From contig JAJYJF010000007.1 in the NCBI GenBank assembly GCA_021796375.1, forward strand, positions 1 through 17,151: a stretch of 17,151 nucleotides of DNA, written 5' to 3'. The notes under the pieces are model-generated. The model saw nothing but the letters and a program-made list of their open reading frames with translations, did no database searches and had not been told where the DNA came from. The position numbers and the translations under genes were made by a program. Position 1 is the first letter of the stretch. Every line of letters begins with the position of its first letter. Below, one piece after another: positions 1 through 6,401 of the stretch. Source of the stretch: Chloroflexota bacterium. Lineage in GTDB: Bacteria; Chloroflexota; Anaerolineae; Anaerolineales; Anaerolineaceae.

Positions 1-853
1 CGATCAGGATGCTCGGCAGCCAGAGAAACACCCCCTGAAAGGTGAAATTCAGGGCAATCCACAGGATCGTGAGCGACGCGGTCCGGCCGCGGTAGGGGGG
101 TGAAAACGGGCTGGCGGGCTGCCCCGCGGCCGGCGCCGGACGGGGAACGGCCGGGGCGGGGGCGCTCTCCGCGGCTGTCACCCGGATCTGGCGGGCGGCG
201 GCGAGGGCCTCGGCCTGCCGGCCCTTGCTCATCCAGAAGCGCATCGACTCGGGCAGCAGGATGCGGACCGCCGGCGCCGAGGCGATCGCGAGCGCCCCGA
301 ACAGGAGCGCGGACTGCCAGCCGTACGGGGTGACCAGCTCGTAGCCGGCCAGGGCGGCCAGCGCGCTTCCCAGCCCCCAGAACCCGTTGAGCAGGACGAG
401 CAGGCTGCCGCGGTAGCGGGCCGGCGAATACTCGCTCACCAGGGTGCTCGCGACCGGGAGCACGGCTCCCAATCCCAGGCCGGCGAGAAGCCGCAGGACG
501 AGCAGCGCCGGGTAGCCCGGCGCGAGCGCGGTCAGGCCGGAAAATACCCCCAGCCAGAGCATGGTCACGACCAGCATCTGCCGCCGGCCGATCCGGTCGG
601 CCAGGCCGCCCGCCAGCACCGCCCCGATCATCATCCCGACCAGCCCGGTGCTGGCGATCAGCCCCTCCTGGCTCGACGACAGGCCCCATTGAGACTTCAG
701 CGGGGGCAAGACGTATCCGATGATGCTGACCCCAAAGGCAGCCCACAACCAGCACAGCCCGACCAGCAGGAGCAGCCGGGCGTGAAAGCGGCCCAGCCGG
801 GCGCGGTCGAACCGGTCGAGGTGGATCTGCAAATCGGGGGCTGCGGCGCTCAT
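1..853 (-). CDS. MFS transporter, truncated by window edge
   Basis: This gene encodes a major facilitator superfamily secondary transporter in the cytoplasmic membrane; the substrate cannot be told. The ATG is at 853-851 and 284 residues are visible before the window ends, so the C-terminal part is missing. After a charged N-terminus the first membrane helix is followed by a second that ends in the MFS loop motif GGLADRIGRRQ, the classical motif A between helices 2 and 3. Later the stretch SEYSPARYRG and the PESMRFW segment at the end of the N-terminal six-helix half resemble sugar-porter, NiaP and aromatic-acid/H+ symporter members. A Pro/Ala-rich cytoplasmic loop precedes the second half. 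Its start lies one base after the stop of the upstream AEC transporter gene (TGAGATG), so the two are very likely one operon with coupled translation. Confidence 0.85.
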   Translation of the reverse strand, partial: MSAAAPDLQIHLDRFDRARLGRFHARLLLLVGLCWLWAAFGVSIIGYVLPPLKSQWGLSSSQEGLIASTGLVGMMIGAVLAGGLADRIGRRQMLVVTMLWLGVFSGLTALAPGYPALLVLRLLAGLGLGAVLPVASTLVSEYSPARYRGSLLVLLNGFWGLGSALAALAGYELVTPYGWQSALLFGALAIASAPAVRILLPESMRFWMSKGRQAEALAAARQIRVTAAESAPAPAVPRPAPAAGQPASPFSPPYRGRTASLTILWIALNFTFQGVFLWLPSILI

Positions 854-854
854 C

Positions 855-1763
855 TCAGGATAAGTAGACGATCAGCGGGGTGAGGGTGAGGACGCTCAGG
901 ATCGTGGAAAACGCCACGGAGACGGTCAGGAAGGCCGGCTCCAGGTCGAACTCGGTGGCGAGCAGGGTCGCGGTGACCGCGGTCGGCATGGCGGCCTGCA
1001 AAATGCCCGCCTGGCGGGCCGGCCCCTCCAGCGTGAAAATCAGCGCCAGGCCCGCCGCCACCAGCGGGCTGGTCACCAGGCGCATCAGGTTGGTCAGCAT
1101 AAGGGCCAGGCTCGGGCGGCGCCACTCGCTCCGGCTCAGCTGCAGCCCGAGCAGGACGAGCATGGTCGGGATCGACGCGTCCGAAAAGAGCCCGACCACC
1201 CGGTCGATCGGGAGCGGCAGGCTGAGGCGCAGGTGGCTGAAAACCAGCCCGACGATAAACGCGTACAGGAACGGATATTTAAACGGCGCAACCAGCGGGT
1301 TCCCCTTTTTGCCCGAGCCCCAGGAGGCGATGGCAATCCCCAGCGTATAGGTCATCAGGCTGTTGCCGACCATGAAAAGCGATGCGTACGGGAGAACTTG
1401 ATTCCCAAATGCGAACTGGGTGAGCGACAGGCCGTAATTGCCGGAGTTGGTCGCCAGGCTCCCGAGCATGGCCGCCGCGATGATGCTTTTCGGCCAGCTG
1501 AAGGCTTTCCCGACCGCGCCCATCAACGCGGTGATCAAGATCATCAGCACGACGGTGAACCCGAGCATCAGCAGGATGTCGCGGTCGCTCACCTGGCTGC
1601 CGGTGATCAGTTTATAGATCAGGCAGGGGGTGAACAGGTAGAGGACGACCTTCGAGATCGACCCCGGGGAGACGTCGCTCTTCTTTCCGAGAATAAAACC
1701 CGCTCCGGAAGCCAGCAGGATCGGAAGGATATTGTCCGTAAATGCATTGATGAGGGCTATCAT
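855..1763 (-). CDS. AEC family transporter (auxin efflux carrier-type permease)
   Basis: The 302-residue protein is hydrophobic along its whole length, as expected for the roughly 300-residue, ten-helix AEC (Mem_trans) permeases. These export or import organic acids such as malate or malonate in bacteria and are related to plant PIN carriers. The first helix NAFTDNILPILLASGAGF, followed by a K-K pair and a serine-rich turn (residues near 28-36), and the central segment with TNSGNYGLSL (about residues 105-114) match the family; the N-S-G-N-Y-G signature is typical. The C-terminal helix pair around MPTAVTATLLA is also characteristic. The ATG at 1763-1761 has no clear Shine-Dalgarno sequence. 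A TATAAT on this strand at 1786-1781 predicts a leader of only about 11 nt. The downstream MFS gene starts one base after the stop. Substrate unknown. Confidence 0.88.
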   Translation of the reverse strand: MIALINAFTDNILPILLASGAGFILGKKSDVSPGSISKVVLYLFTPCLIYKLITGSQVSDRDILLMLGFTVVLMILITALMGAVGKAFSWPKSIIAAAMLGSLATNSGNYGLSLTQFAFGNQVLPYASLFMVGNSLMTYTLGIAIASWGSGKKGNPLVAPFKYPFLYAFIVGLVFSHLRLSLPLPIDRVVGLFSDASIPTMLVLLGLQLSRSEWRRPSLALMLTNLMRLVTSPLVAAGLALIFTLEGPARQAGILQAAMPTAVTATLLATEFDLEPAFLTVSVAFSTILSVLTLTPLIVYLS

Positions 1764-1780
1764 GGGCGAAGATGAGAGGG

Positions 1781-1809
1781 ATTATACTCCGCTTGACAAA
1801 TGCAACCAA
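1781..1809 (-). promoter_or_regulatory. Leftward sigma70-like promoter for the AEC-MFS operon
   Basis: On the minus strand a perfect TATAAT lies at 1786-1781, with TTGGTT at 1809-1804 seventeen bases upstream as a weak -35. Transcription would begin near 1774, giving a leader of about 11 nt before the ATG at 1763. The element is interleaved with the proB promoter on the other strand. Confidence 0.5.
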
Positions 1810-1821
1810 TATTCTTATGAT
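1793..1821 (+). promoter_or_regulatory. Near-consensus sigma70-like promoter for proBA
   Basis: TTGACA at 1793-1798 and TATGAT at 1816-1821 are separated by exactly 17 bases, one mismatch from the bacterial housekeeping consensus. The predicted start of transcription is near 1828. This rules out the upstream in-frame ATGs at 1772, 1817 and 1820 and leaves a 25-nt leader before the proB ATG at 1853. Confidence 0.8.
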
Positions 1822-1852
1822 GGGGAGAATTTTTAGTCCGAAGGATAACGGA

Positions 1853-2959
1853 ATGGGCTACCACCGGATCGTCATCAAATTCGGAACTTCCACACTGACC
1901 GCCGGGACCCGGAACCTGTCCTCCCCGCGCATGGTGGATCTCGCGCGCCAGGCATCCATGCTGGTGGACCAGGGCGTCCAGGTGGCGCTGGTCTCCTCGG
2001 GCGCGATCGCCGCCGGGCGGGAGGCGCTGGGCCATCCCAGCCTGCCGGGGGTCATCCAGGCCAAACAGATGCTGGCGGCGGTCGGCCAGCCGCGCCTGAT
2101 GGGACTGTACGAGCAGTACTTCGCAATTTACGGTCGGACGGTCGCGCAGGTCCTGCTCACCCGGGCGGATATCGCCGACCGGCGGCGCTACCTGAACGCG
2201 CGCGAGACGCTCGAGGGCCTGCTCTCCCAATCCGTGATCCCCATTATCAATGAAAACGACACGGTCGCGGTCGAGGAGATCCGCCTCGGCGATAACGACA
2301 ACCTCTCGGCTCTGGTCGCGAACCTGGTCGAAGCCGACCTGTTGGTTTTGCTCACCGACCAGGACGGCCTATTCAGCGCCGACCCACGCCAGGACCCGGA
2401 TGCGTACCTGATCCAGGAGGTCGGCCAGAGGGAGATCCCCGAAGCGCTCTGGGAGGCGGCCGGCGGGACGAGCAGCGGGCTGGGGACCGGCGGGATGCTG
2501 ACCAAGCTGCAGGCCGCCGACCTGGCCCGGCGGGGCGGCACGATGGTGGTGATCGCCCGGGGCGGCGAGCCGGACGTGCTGCTGCGCGTGGCCCGCCAGG
2601 AAGCGCTGGGCACCCGCCTGGCCCCGGTGGCCACCACCCTCGAGCACCGCAAGCGCTACCTGCTGGCCGGGATGCGCTCCCGGCGGGTGCTGGAGATCGA
2701 CGACGGCGCCTTCCAGGCGCTGCAGCGCGGCGGGAGCCTCCTGCCGGTGGGCGTCAGGCAGGTGGAAGGGAGCTTCGAGCGCGGCGATGGGGTGCGGGTG
2801 CGGAACCTGTCCGGAAAAGAGATCGCGGTCGGGCTGGTTAACTATTCCTCGCGAGACATGCAGCGGCTGTGCGGCCGCCAATCCGGTGAGATCGAGAGCC
2901 TGCTCGGCTACACGTTCGGCGACGAGGTGATCCACCGCAACAATTTGATGATGCTGTAA
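1853..2959 (+). CDS. proB: Glutamate 5-kinase (proline biosynthesis, step 1)
   Basis: Glutamate 5-kinase phosphorylates the gamma-carboxylate of L-glutamate with ATP, the first and usually proline-inhibited step of proline synthesis, in the cytoplasm. The 368-residue product has the family's full two-domain layout. The amino-acid kinase domain (about 1-260) carries the N-terminal KFGTSTLTAG phosphate loop, SSGAIAAG near residues 48-55, the NENDTVA segment, the GDNDNLSA motif and TDQDGLFSADPR. A C-terminal PUA domain (about 270-368) follows. I chose the ATG at 1853 because AAGGA at 1841-1845 lies seven bases upstream, the near-consensus promoter starts transcription near 1828, and the protein then begins, as relatives do, just before the first strand. 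A longer reading from 1772 would add 27 residues that could not be transcribed from this promoter. proA follows after 12 nt. Confidence 0.97.
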   Translation: MGYHRIVIKFGTSTLTAGTRNLSSPRMVDLARQASMLVDQGVQVALVSSGAIAAGREALGHPSLPGVIQAKQMLAAVGQPRLMGLYEQYFAIYGRTVAQVLLTRADIADRRRYLNARETLEGLLSQSVIPIINENDTVAVEEIRLGDNDNLSALVANLVEADLLVLLTDQDGLFSADPRQDPDAYLIQEVGQREIPEALWEAAGGTSSGLGTGGMLTKLQAADLARRGGTMVVIARGGEPDVLLRVARQEALGTRLAPVATTLEHRKRYLLAGMRSRRVLEIDDGAFQALQRGGSLLPVGVRQVEGSFERGDGVRVRNLSGKEIAVGLVNYSSRDMQRLCGRQSGEIESLLGYTFGDEVIHRNNLMML

Positions 2960-2960
2960 G

Positions 2961-2974
2961 GGAGGTGGGGATTG
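2961..2974 (+). promoter_or_regulatory. Ribosome binding site that fixes the TTG start of proA
   Basis: GGAGG at 2961-2965 lies six bases before a TTG at 2972-2974. There is no ATG or GTG nearby that would give a normal proA N-terminus, so the strong Shine-Dalgarno sequence points to initiation at TTG. The site lies directly after the proB stop codon. Confidence 0.8.
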
Positions 2975-4234
2975 GTCACAATCGAAGAGATGGGGCAGCG
3001 CGCGCGGCGGGCTTTTGGCGTCCTGGCGGCGGCCCCCACCGAACAGAAGAATGCCTGCCTGGAAGGGCTGGCCCGCTCCATCGAGGGTGAGCAGGCCGCC
3101 CTGCTGGCCGCGAATAAATTGGATGTCGAGGCGGCGAAAGCCGCGGGGCTGTCGCCGGCGATGGTCGACCGGCTGGCCCTCAGCGACCTGCGCCTGGCCG
3201 GGATCGCCGCCGACCTGCGCGGGGTGGCTGCCCTGCCGGACCCGGTCGGCGAGGTCTTCGAGCAGCAAACCCTGCCGAACGGATTGCGGGTGCGCAAGCA
3301 ACGTGTCGCGCTGGGGGTCATCGCCATGATCTACGAATCGCGCCCGAACGTCACCATCGACGCCGCCGGGCTGGGGATCAAGACCGGCAACGCGGTGATC
3401 CTGCGCGGGGGCAGCGAGACGGTCCGCTCGAATGCGGCGCTGGTGGATCTCGTCCACCGGGCGCTCGCCGAGAGCGGCCTGCCGGAAGACGCGGTCCAGT
3501 TCGTGGATGATCCGGACCGGGCGCGGGTCGGCGAGCTGCTGCGCCTCAACCAGTATGTGGACATGGTCATCCCGCGCGGCGGTGCGGGGCTGCACCAGTT
3601 CTGCCGCGATACGAGCAACATCCCGGTCATGACCGGCGGGATCGGCATCTGCCACCTCTACGTGGACGAAACCGCCGACCTGCGGGCGGCGCTGCCGGTC
3701 ATCCGCAACGCCAAAATCCAGCGCCCGACCGTCTGCAACGCGCTGGATACCCTGCTGGTCGACCGGAAAATTGCCGGCGCGTTTATCCCCCAGGTGGTTG
3801 AGCTCCTCGCGAAGGATGGGGTGACCTTCCGCGCTGACCCCGAGGCGCTCTCCGCCCTGCGCGGCAGCCCCAGCCCGGCGGCGCTCCCGGCCGGCCCGCA
3901 GGATTTCGACACCGAGTGGCTCTCGCTCGTGCTGGGCCTGAAGGTGGTCGGCGGCCTGGAGGAGGCGCTGGGACACATCGCCGCCCACAGCACGGCCCAC
4001 TCGGACGGCATCCTGACCCGCAGCGACGAGAACGCCCGCCGCTTTGTCGCGGCGGTCGATTCGGCGGCGGTCTACGTCAACGCCTCCACGCGCTTCACCG
4101 ACGGCGCTCAGCTTGGCCTGGGGGCCGAGGTGGCCATCTCTACCCAGCGGGTGCACGCGCGCGGGCCGATGGGGCTGCGCGAGCTGACCACCTATAAATG
4201 GGTCATCGAAGGGGATTATCACGTCCGGCCGTGA
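2972..4234 (+). CDS. proA: Gamma-glutamyl phosphate reductase (proline biosynthesis, step 2)
   Basis: The enzyme reduces the ProB product, gamma-glutamyl phosphate, with NADPH to glutamate-5-semialdehyde, which cyclises to the proline precursor pyrroline-5-carboxylate. The 420-residue length is normal for ProA. It belongs to the aldehyde dehydrogenase superfamily: an N-terminal helical part with the NALDVEAAK-like segment (here NKLDVEAAKA), the ESRPNVTIDAAGL motif at the nucleotide site, KTGNAVILRGG, the IPRGGAGL motif, and the catalytic cysteine at residue 255 in PTVCNALDTLLV. The C-terminal part keeps AHSTAHSDGI, VYVNASTRFTDG and GLGAEVAISTQR. The start is TTG with GGAGG six bases upstream. 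It lies 12 nt after proB and is surely cotranscribed; ProB and ProA usually work as a complex that channels the labile phosphate. A perfect 12-bp hairpin overlaps its stop codon. Confidence 0.97.
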   Translation: MVTIEEMGQRARRAFGVLAAAPTEQKNACLEGLARSIEGEQAALLAANKLDVEAAKAAGLSPAMVDRLALSDLRLAGIAADLRGVAALPDPVGEVFEQQTLPNGLRVRKQRVALGVIAMIYESRPNVTIDAAGLGIKTGNAVILRGGSETVRSNAALVDLVHRALAESGLPEDAVQFVDDPDRARVGELLRLNQYVDMVIPRGGAGLHQFCRDTSNIPVMTGGIGICHLYVDETADLRAALPVIRNAKIQRPTVCNALDTLLVDRKIAGAFIPQVVELLAKDGVTFRADPEALSALRGSPSPAALPAGPQDFDTEWLSLVLGLKVVGGLEEALGHIAAHSTAHSDGILTRSDENARRFVAAVDSAAVYVNASTRFTDGAQLGLGAEVAISTQRVHARGPMGLRELTTYKWVIEGDYHVRP

Positions 4235-4248
4235 TCGCCGGACGTGAT
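4218..4248 (+). terminator. 12-bp perfect hairpin spanning the proA stop codon
   Basis: ATCACGTCCGGC at 4218-4229 and its exact reverse complement GCCGGACGTGAT at 4237-4248 enclose a 7-nt loop that contains the proA TGA (4232-4234). No T-run follows, so it is not a classical intrinsic terminator. It could pause polymerase, protect the 3' end of the proBA mRNA or mark a factor-dependent end. Confidence 0.5.
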
Positions 4249-4303
4249 CGGAGCGTGAGGGGATCGGATTCTAACGTTCTTTATATATTCCACTTATATT
4301 AAA

Positions 4304-4364
4304 TTGAGATCCCGGACTTAAGATACAGATAACACACATTTACTTCGCTGGCCGGTGGGCCGGC
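4304..4364 (+). promoter_or_regulatory. Leader region of hsp20: possible promoter and GC-rich hairpin
   Basis: The AT-rich gap between proA and hsp20 holds TTGAGA at 4304-4309 and GATAAC at 4328-4333, eighteen bases apart, a moderate sigma70-like match. Within the presumed leader GCTGGCC (4347-4353) pairs with GGCCGGC (4358-4364), one G-U pair included, around a GGTG loop, 23 bases before the Shine-Dalgarno sequence. No CIRCE element (TTAGCACTC and its inverted copy) is present. Promoter assignment is weak; the hairpin itself is plain in the sequence. Confidence 0.35.
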
Positions 4365-4387
4365 AGGCAGAATCCGTTATTTGTATG

Positions 4388-4405
4388 AAGGAGGGTGTAA
4401 AAATG
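4388..4405 (+). promoter_or_regulatory. Strong ribosome binding site fixing the hsp20 start
   Basis: AAGGAGGG at 4388-4395 is followed after seven bases by ATG at 4403. This is the best Shine-Dalgarno sequence in the window and selects this start over the in-frame GTG at 4355 upstream. Confidence 0.85.
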
Positions 4406-4894
4406 TCCAACATCACACGCTGGAATCCCTATCAGGAAATGTCCAACATGCGCCGGTTGATGCGCCGGATGTTCGACGATCCATTCCTGAGCCAGGAGTT
4501 TGAGACCGACCAGGCCGCGCTCTGGGAGCTCCCATTGGACGTCATGGAGGACCAGGACGGGTATAAGATCAAGGCCTCCCTGCCCGGGATTAACCCAGAC
4601 GATCTGGATATCACTTACAACAACAACACGCTCACGATCCGGGGTGAGACCAAGGCAGAGGACGAGCAGAAGGAATCGCACTATCACCTGCGGGAGCGCC
4701 GCTTCGGCTCCTTCCAGCGCAGCGTCTACCTGCCTACCTCGATCCAATCGGATAAAATTCAGGCCGATTACAGCGACGGGATCCTGACCCTGCACCTGCC
4801 CAAGACGGAAGAAGTCAAGCCCAAGCGGATCGCAGTCCGCAGCGGCGGGCAGAGCCAGAAGCAGATCGACAGCAAGGTGCGCAGCGCAAAATAG
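4403..4894 (+). CDS. Hsp20 family small heat-shock protein
   Basis: Small heat-shock proteins bind unfolding proteins without ATP and hold them for refolding by Hsp70/Hsp100 machines; they form large cytoplasmic oligomers. The 163-residue product has the expected three parts. The N-terminal arm, rich in Met, Arg and Phe (NMRRLMRRMFDDPF), covers about residues 1-40. The alpha-crystallin domain (about 45-140) starts at LPLDVMEDQDGYKIKASLPG and includes the LTIRGE strand and the conserved DGILTLHLPK end. A short C-terminal tail has the I-x-V anchor (KRIAV) used for oligomer assembly, followed by a lysine/serine-rich end. The start is the ATG with AAGGAGGG seven bases upstream. It appears monocistronic: proA upstream ends in a hairpin and a 15-bp hairpin lies about 40 bases past its stop. 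Its leader carries a hairpin that could make translation temperature-sensitive, but this is not shown. Confidence 0.95.
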   Translation: MSNITRWNPYQEMSNMRRLMRRMFDDPFLSQEFETDQAALWELPLDVMEDQDGYKIKASLPGINPDDLDITYNNNTLTIRGETKAEDEQKESHYHLRERRFGSFQRSVYLPTSIQSDKIQADYSDGILTLHLPKTEEVKPKRIAVRSGGQSQKQIDSKVRSAK

Positions 4895-4933
4895 CTCGCG
4901 GGCCGATCGCCTCATAACCGAACATTCGTACAC

Positions 4934-4973
4934 GAACATGGACCATCCTTAATCTTTTGGATGGTCCATGTTC
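4934..4973 (+). terminator. 15-bp perfect hairpin after hsp20
   Basis: GAACATGGACCATCC at 4934-4948 and its exact inverse GGATGGTCCATGTTC at 4959-4973 enclose a 10-nt loop (TTAATCTTTT). The structure is the longest perfect stem I found in the window. It lies between the convergent hsp20 and MFS genes, so it could end transcription from either side, but no T-run follows the stem on either strand. Confidence 0.6.
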
Positions 4974-4995
4974 AATCCGGGTTCTTTGAATAAAA

Positions 4996-5017
4996 CCCCC
5001 ACCCCAACCCCGCCCCC
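4996..5017 (-). other. G-quadruplex motif (four runs of 4-5 G)
   Basis: On the minus strand the runs are G5 (5017-5013), C, G4 (5011-5008), TT, G4 (5005-5002), T, G5 (5000-4996): four uninterrupted runs with loops of 1, 2 and 1 nt, about as stable a quadruplex motif as sequence allows. TTTT follows at 4995-4992 on the same strand. It would be present in the RNA of the leftward MFS operon about 110 nt past the MFS stop codon, and on the plus strand the complementary DNA is C-rich (possible i-motif). Confidence 0.75.
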
Positions 5018-5129
5018 GGATGGCGTTTCCCGGCAGTCGCTGGCCATCTGGGGGCGTCCCTCGGCTGCGTCTCGGGATGCGGGGCAAGGGACAGGTTCTG
5101 CGGGATCACAAATATTGTTCAGGTCATGC

Positions 5130-6401
5130 TCAGGCGGCCTGCTCCTCCCCGCCGAGCGCCAGGCTTTTCTTCCGGGCGCTGAAGACCTTCCCCAGGAGCA
5201 GCAGCCCGGCCAGGGCGAATACCGCGCTGGACACAAAAAGAACCGGGTAGCCGAGGAACCTTCCCGGGTGGGCGGCGTTGACCCCGTCAATCACCGGGCC
5301 GAAAAGACGGCTGAGCGCGCCAGCGCCGGCGGTCGCCAGGTTGGTCAGCCCCAGGTACTTCCCGGCCTGATCGGTGGGGGCAAGCTGGGTGGCAAGCGCC
5401 CAGTTGGCGGTCAGGAAAAATCCAATCCCGGAGCCGATCACCAGGCCCGAGACCAGGACCATGGAGGCGGTGTGCGCCGCAACCATCAGCAGGCTGCCGG
5501 CGGCGACCAGGACCGCCGCCAGCACGTGGACCGGCCGGCTCCCGATCCGGTCGCTGGCAAAACCGCCCAGCAGCGCGCAGGCGATCAGCGCCAGGACGAT
5601 CGTCGCCATCAGGTTACCGGTCAGCTCGACCGGGTTCACGCTGGGCAGGGTATCGCGGACGTAGTACTGGGCGAAGGCCTGGATCCCGTATACCCCGAGC
5701 AGGAATACCAGCCGGGAGGCAATCAGCCAGGCGAAGGCCAGGTTTTTCTTCAGGTCGATCCCGGCTAGCTCCTGGAATACGCCGGCCCGGCTCGCGGGGA
5801 CCTGCCCCGCGGTGCTGCGCTCGCGGGTCCAGATCAGGGTGATGGCGACGCTGGCGACCAGCGCCGCGATGATCAGCCCGACCGGCCCGCCCATCTGAAC
5901 GGCATTCGGAGAGACCAGCCGCCCCATCCCGATCGAGGCGAGGACCAGGCCCAGCATGTCGAACACGTTTTTATATCCGCTGCCCCGGCCGAGCTGCTCC
6001 TTGGGGAGCATGTCCGGCAGCAGGCCCTGCATCGGGGCGTGAGCGAAGTTCGAGCTGAACTGCAGCCCGATGTATCCGATGACGATCCCGGGCAGCCCAC
6101 CGGCGAAGCCGAGGATCCCCAGGAACAGCAGGTCGACGGTGGTGCCGATCAGGATCATCGGCCGCCGCCTGCCCCAGCGCGAAGACCAGCGGTCGCTGAT
6201 AGCCCCGGCTACCGGCTGGACGATCATCGCGATGAGGAGCCCGGCCCCGGTGAGCAGCCCCAAGACCGTGTTTTTCCGCTCCGGATTGATGTACATGAGC
6301 AGGACAGCCGGCAGCAGGATCACGTGCAGGCTGTTCCACATGAAAGACAGTCCGAGCCAGCAGGCGTTCAGGCTAATCAGTTTCCAGGGCTTCTGCTGCA
6401 T
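5130..6401 (-). CDS. MFS transporter, last gene of the leftward run
   Basis: This is a 423-residue major facilitator, a normal length for a twelve-helix protein. It starts MQQKPWKLISLNACWLG; the motif A loop between helices 2 and 3 is SDRWSSRWGRRRP (residues about 69-81), in the form seen in GPH and SLC45/sucrose-type sugar symporters. The equivalent loop in the C-terminal half is GGFASDRIGSRP. A stretch near residue 105-140 (FAHAPMQGLLPDMLPKEQLGRGSGYKN is only paraphrased here) resembles the helix 4-5 loop of that subfamily. The substrate cannot be assigned; a sugar or glycoside is a reasonable guess from the motif. The ATG at 6401-6399 lies 29 nt inside the end of the acyltransferase gene, with GGAG a few bases before it, so translation is coupled to that gene. 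A G-quadruplex motif and a long hairpin follow its stop. Confidence 0.88.
   Translation of the reverse strand: MQQKPWKLISLNACWLGLSFMWNSLHVILLPAVLLMYINPERKNTVLGLLTGAGLLIAMIVQPVAGAISDRWSSRWGRRRPMILIGTTVDLLFLGILGFAGGLPGIVIGYIGLQFSSNFAHAPMQGLLPDMLPKEQLGRGSGYKNVFDMLGLVLASIGMGRLVSPNAVQMGGPVGLIIAALVASVAITLIWTRERSTAGQVPASRAGVFQELAGIDLKKNLAFAWLIASRLVFLLGVYGIQAFAQYYVRDTLPSVNPVELTGNLMATIVLALIACALLGGFASDRIGSRPVHVLAAVLVAAGSLLMVAAHTASMVLVSGLVIGSGIGFFLTANWALATQLAPTDQAGKYLGLTNLATAGAGALSRLFGPVIDGVNAAHPGRFLGYPVLFVSSAVFALAGLLLLGKVFSARKKSLALGGEEQAA

Noticed and set aside
2369..4222. 617-codon open frame on the minus strand opposite proB-proA
   Set aside because: It is antisense to two certain genes, its translation is rich in Arg, Gln, Pro, His and Asp with no domain, and long antisense frames are expected at 70 % GC.
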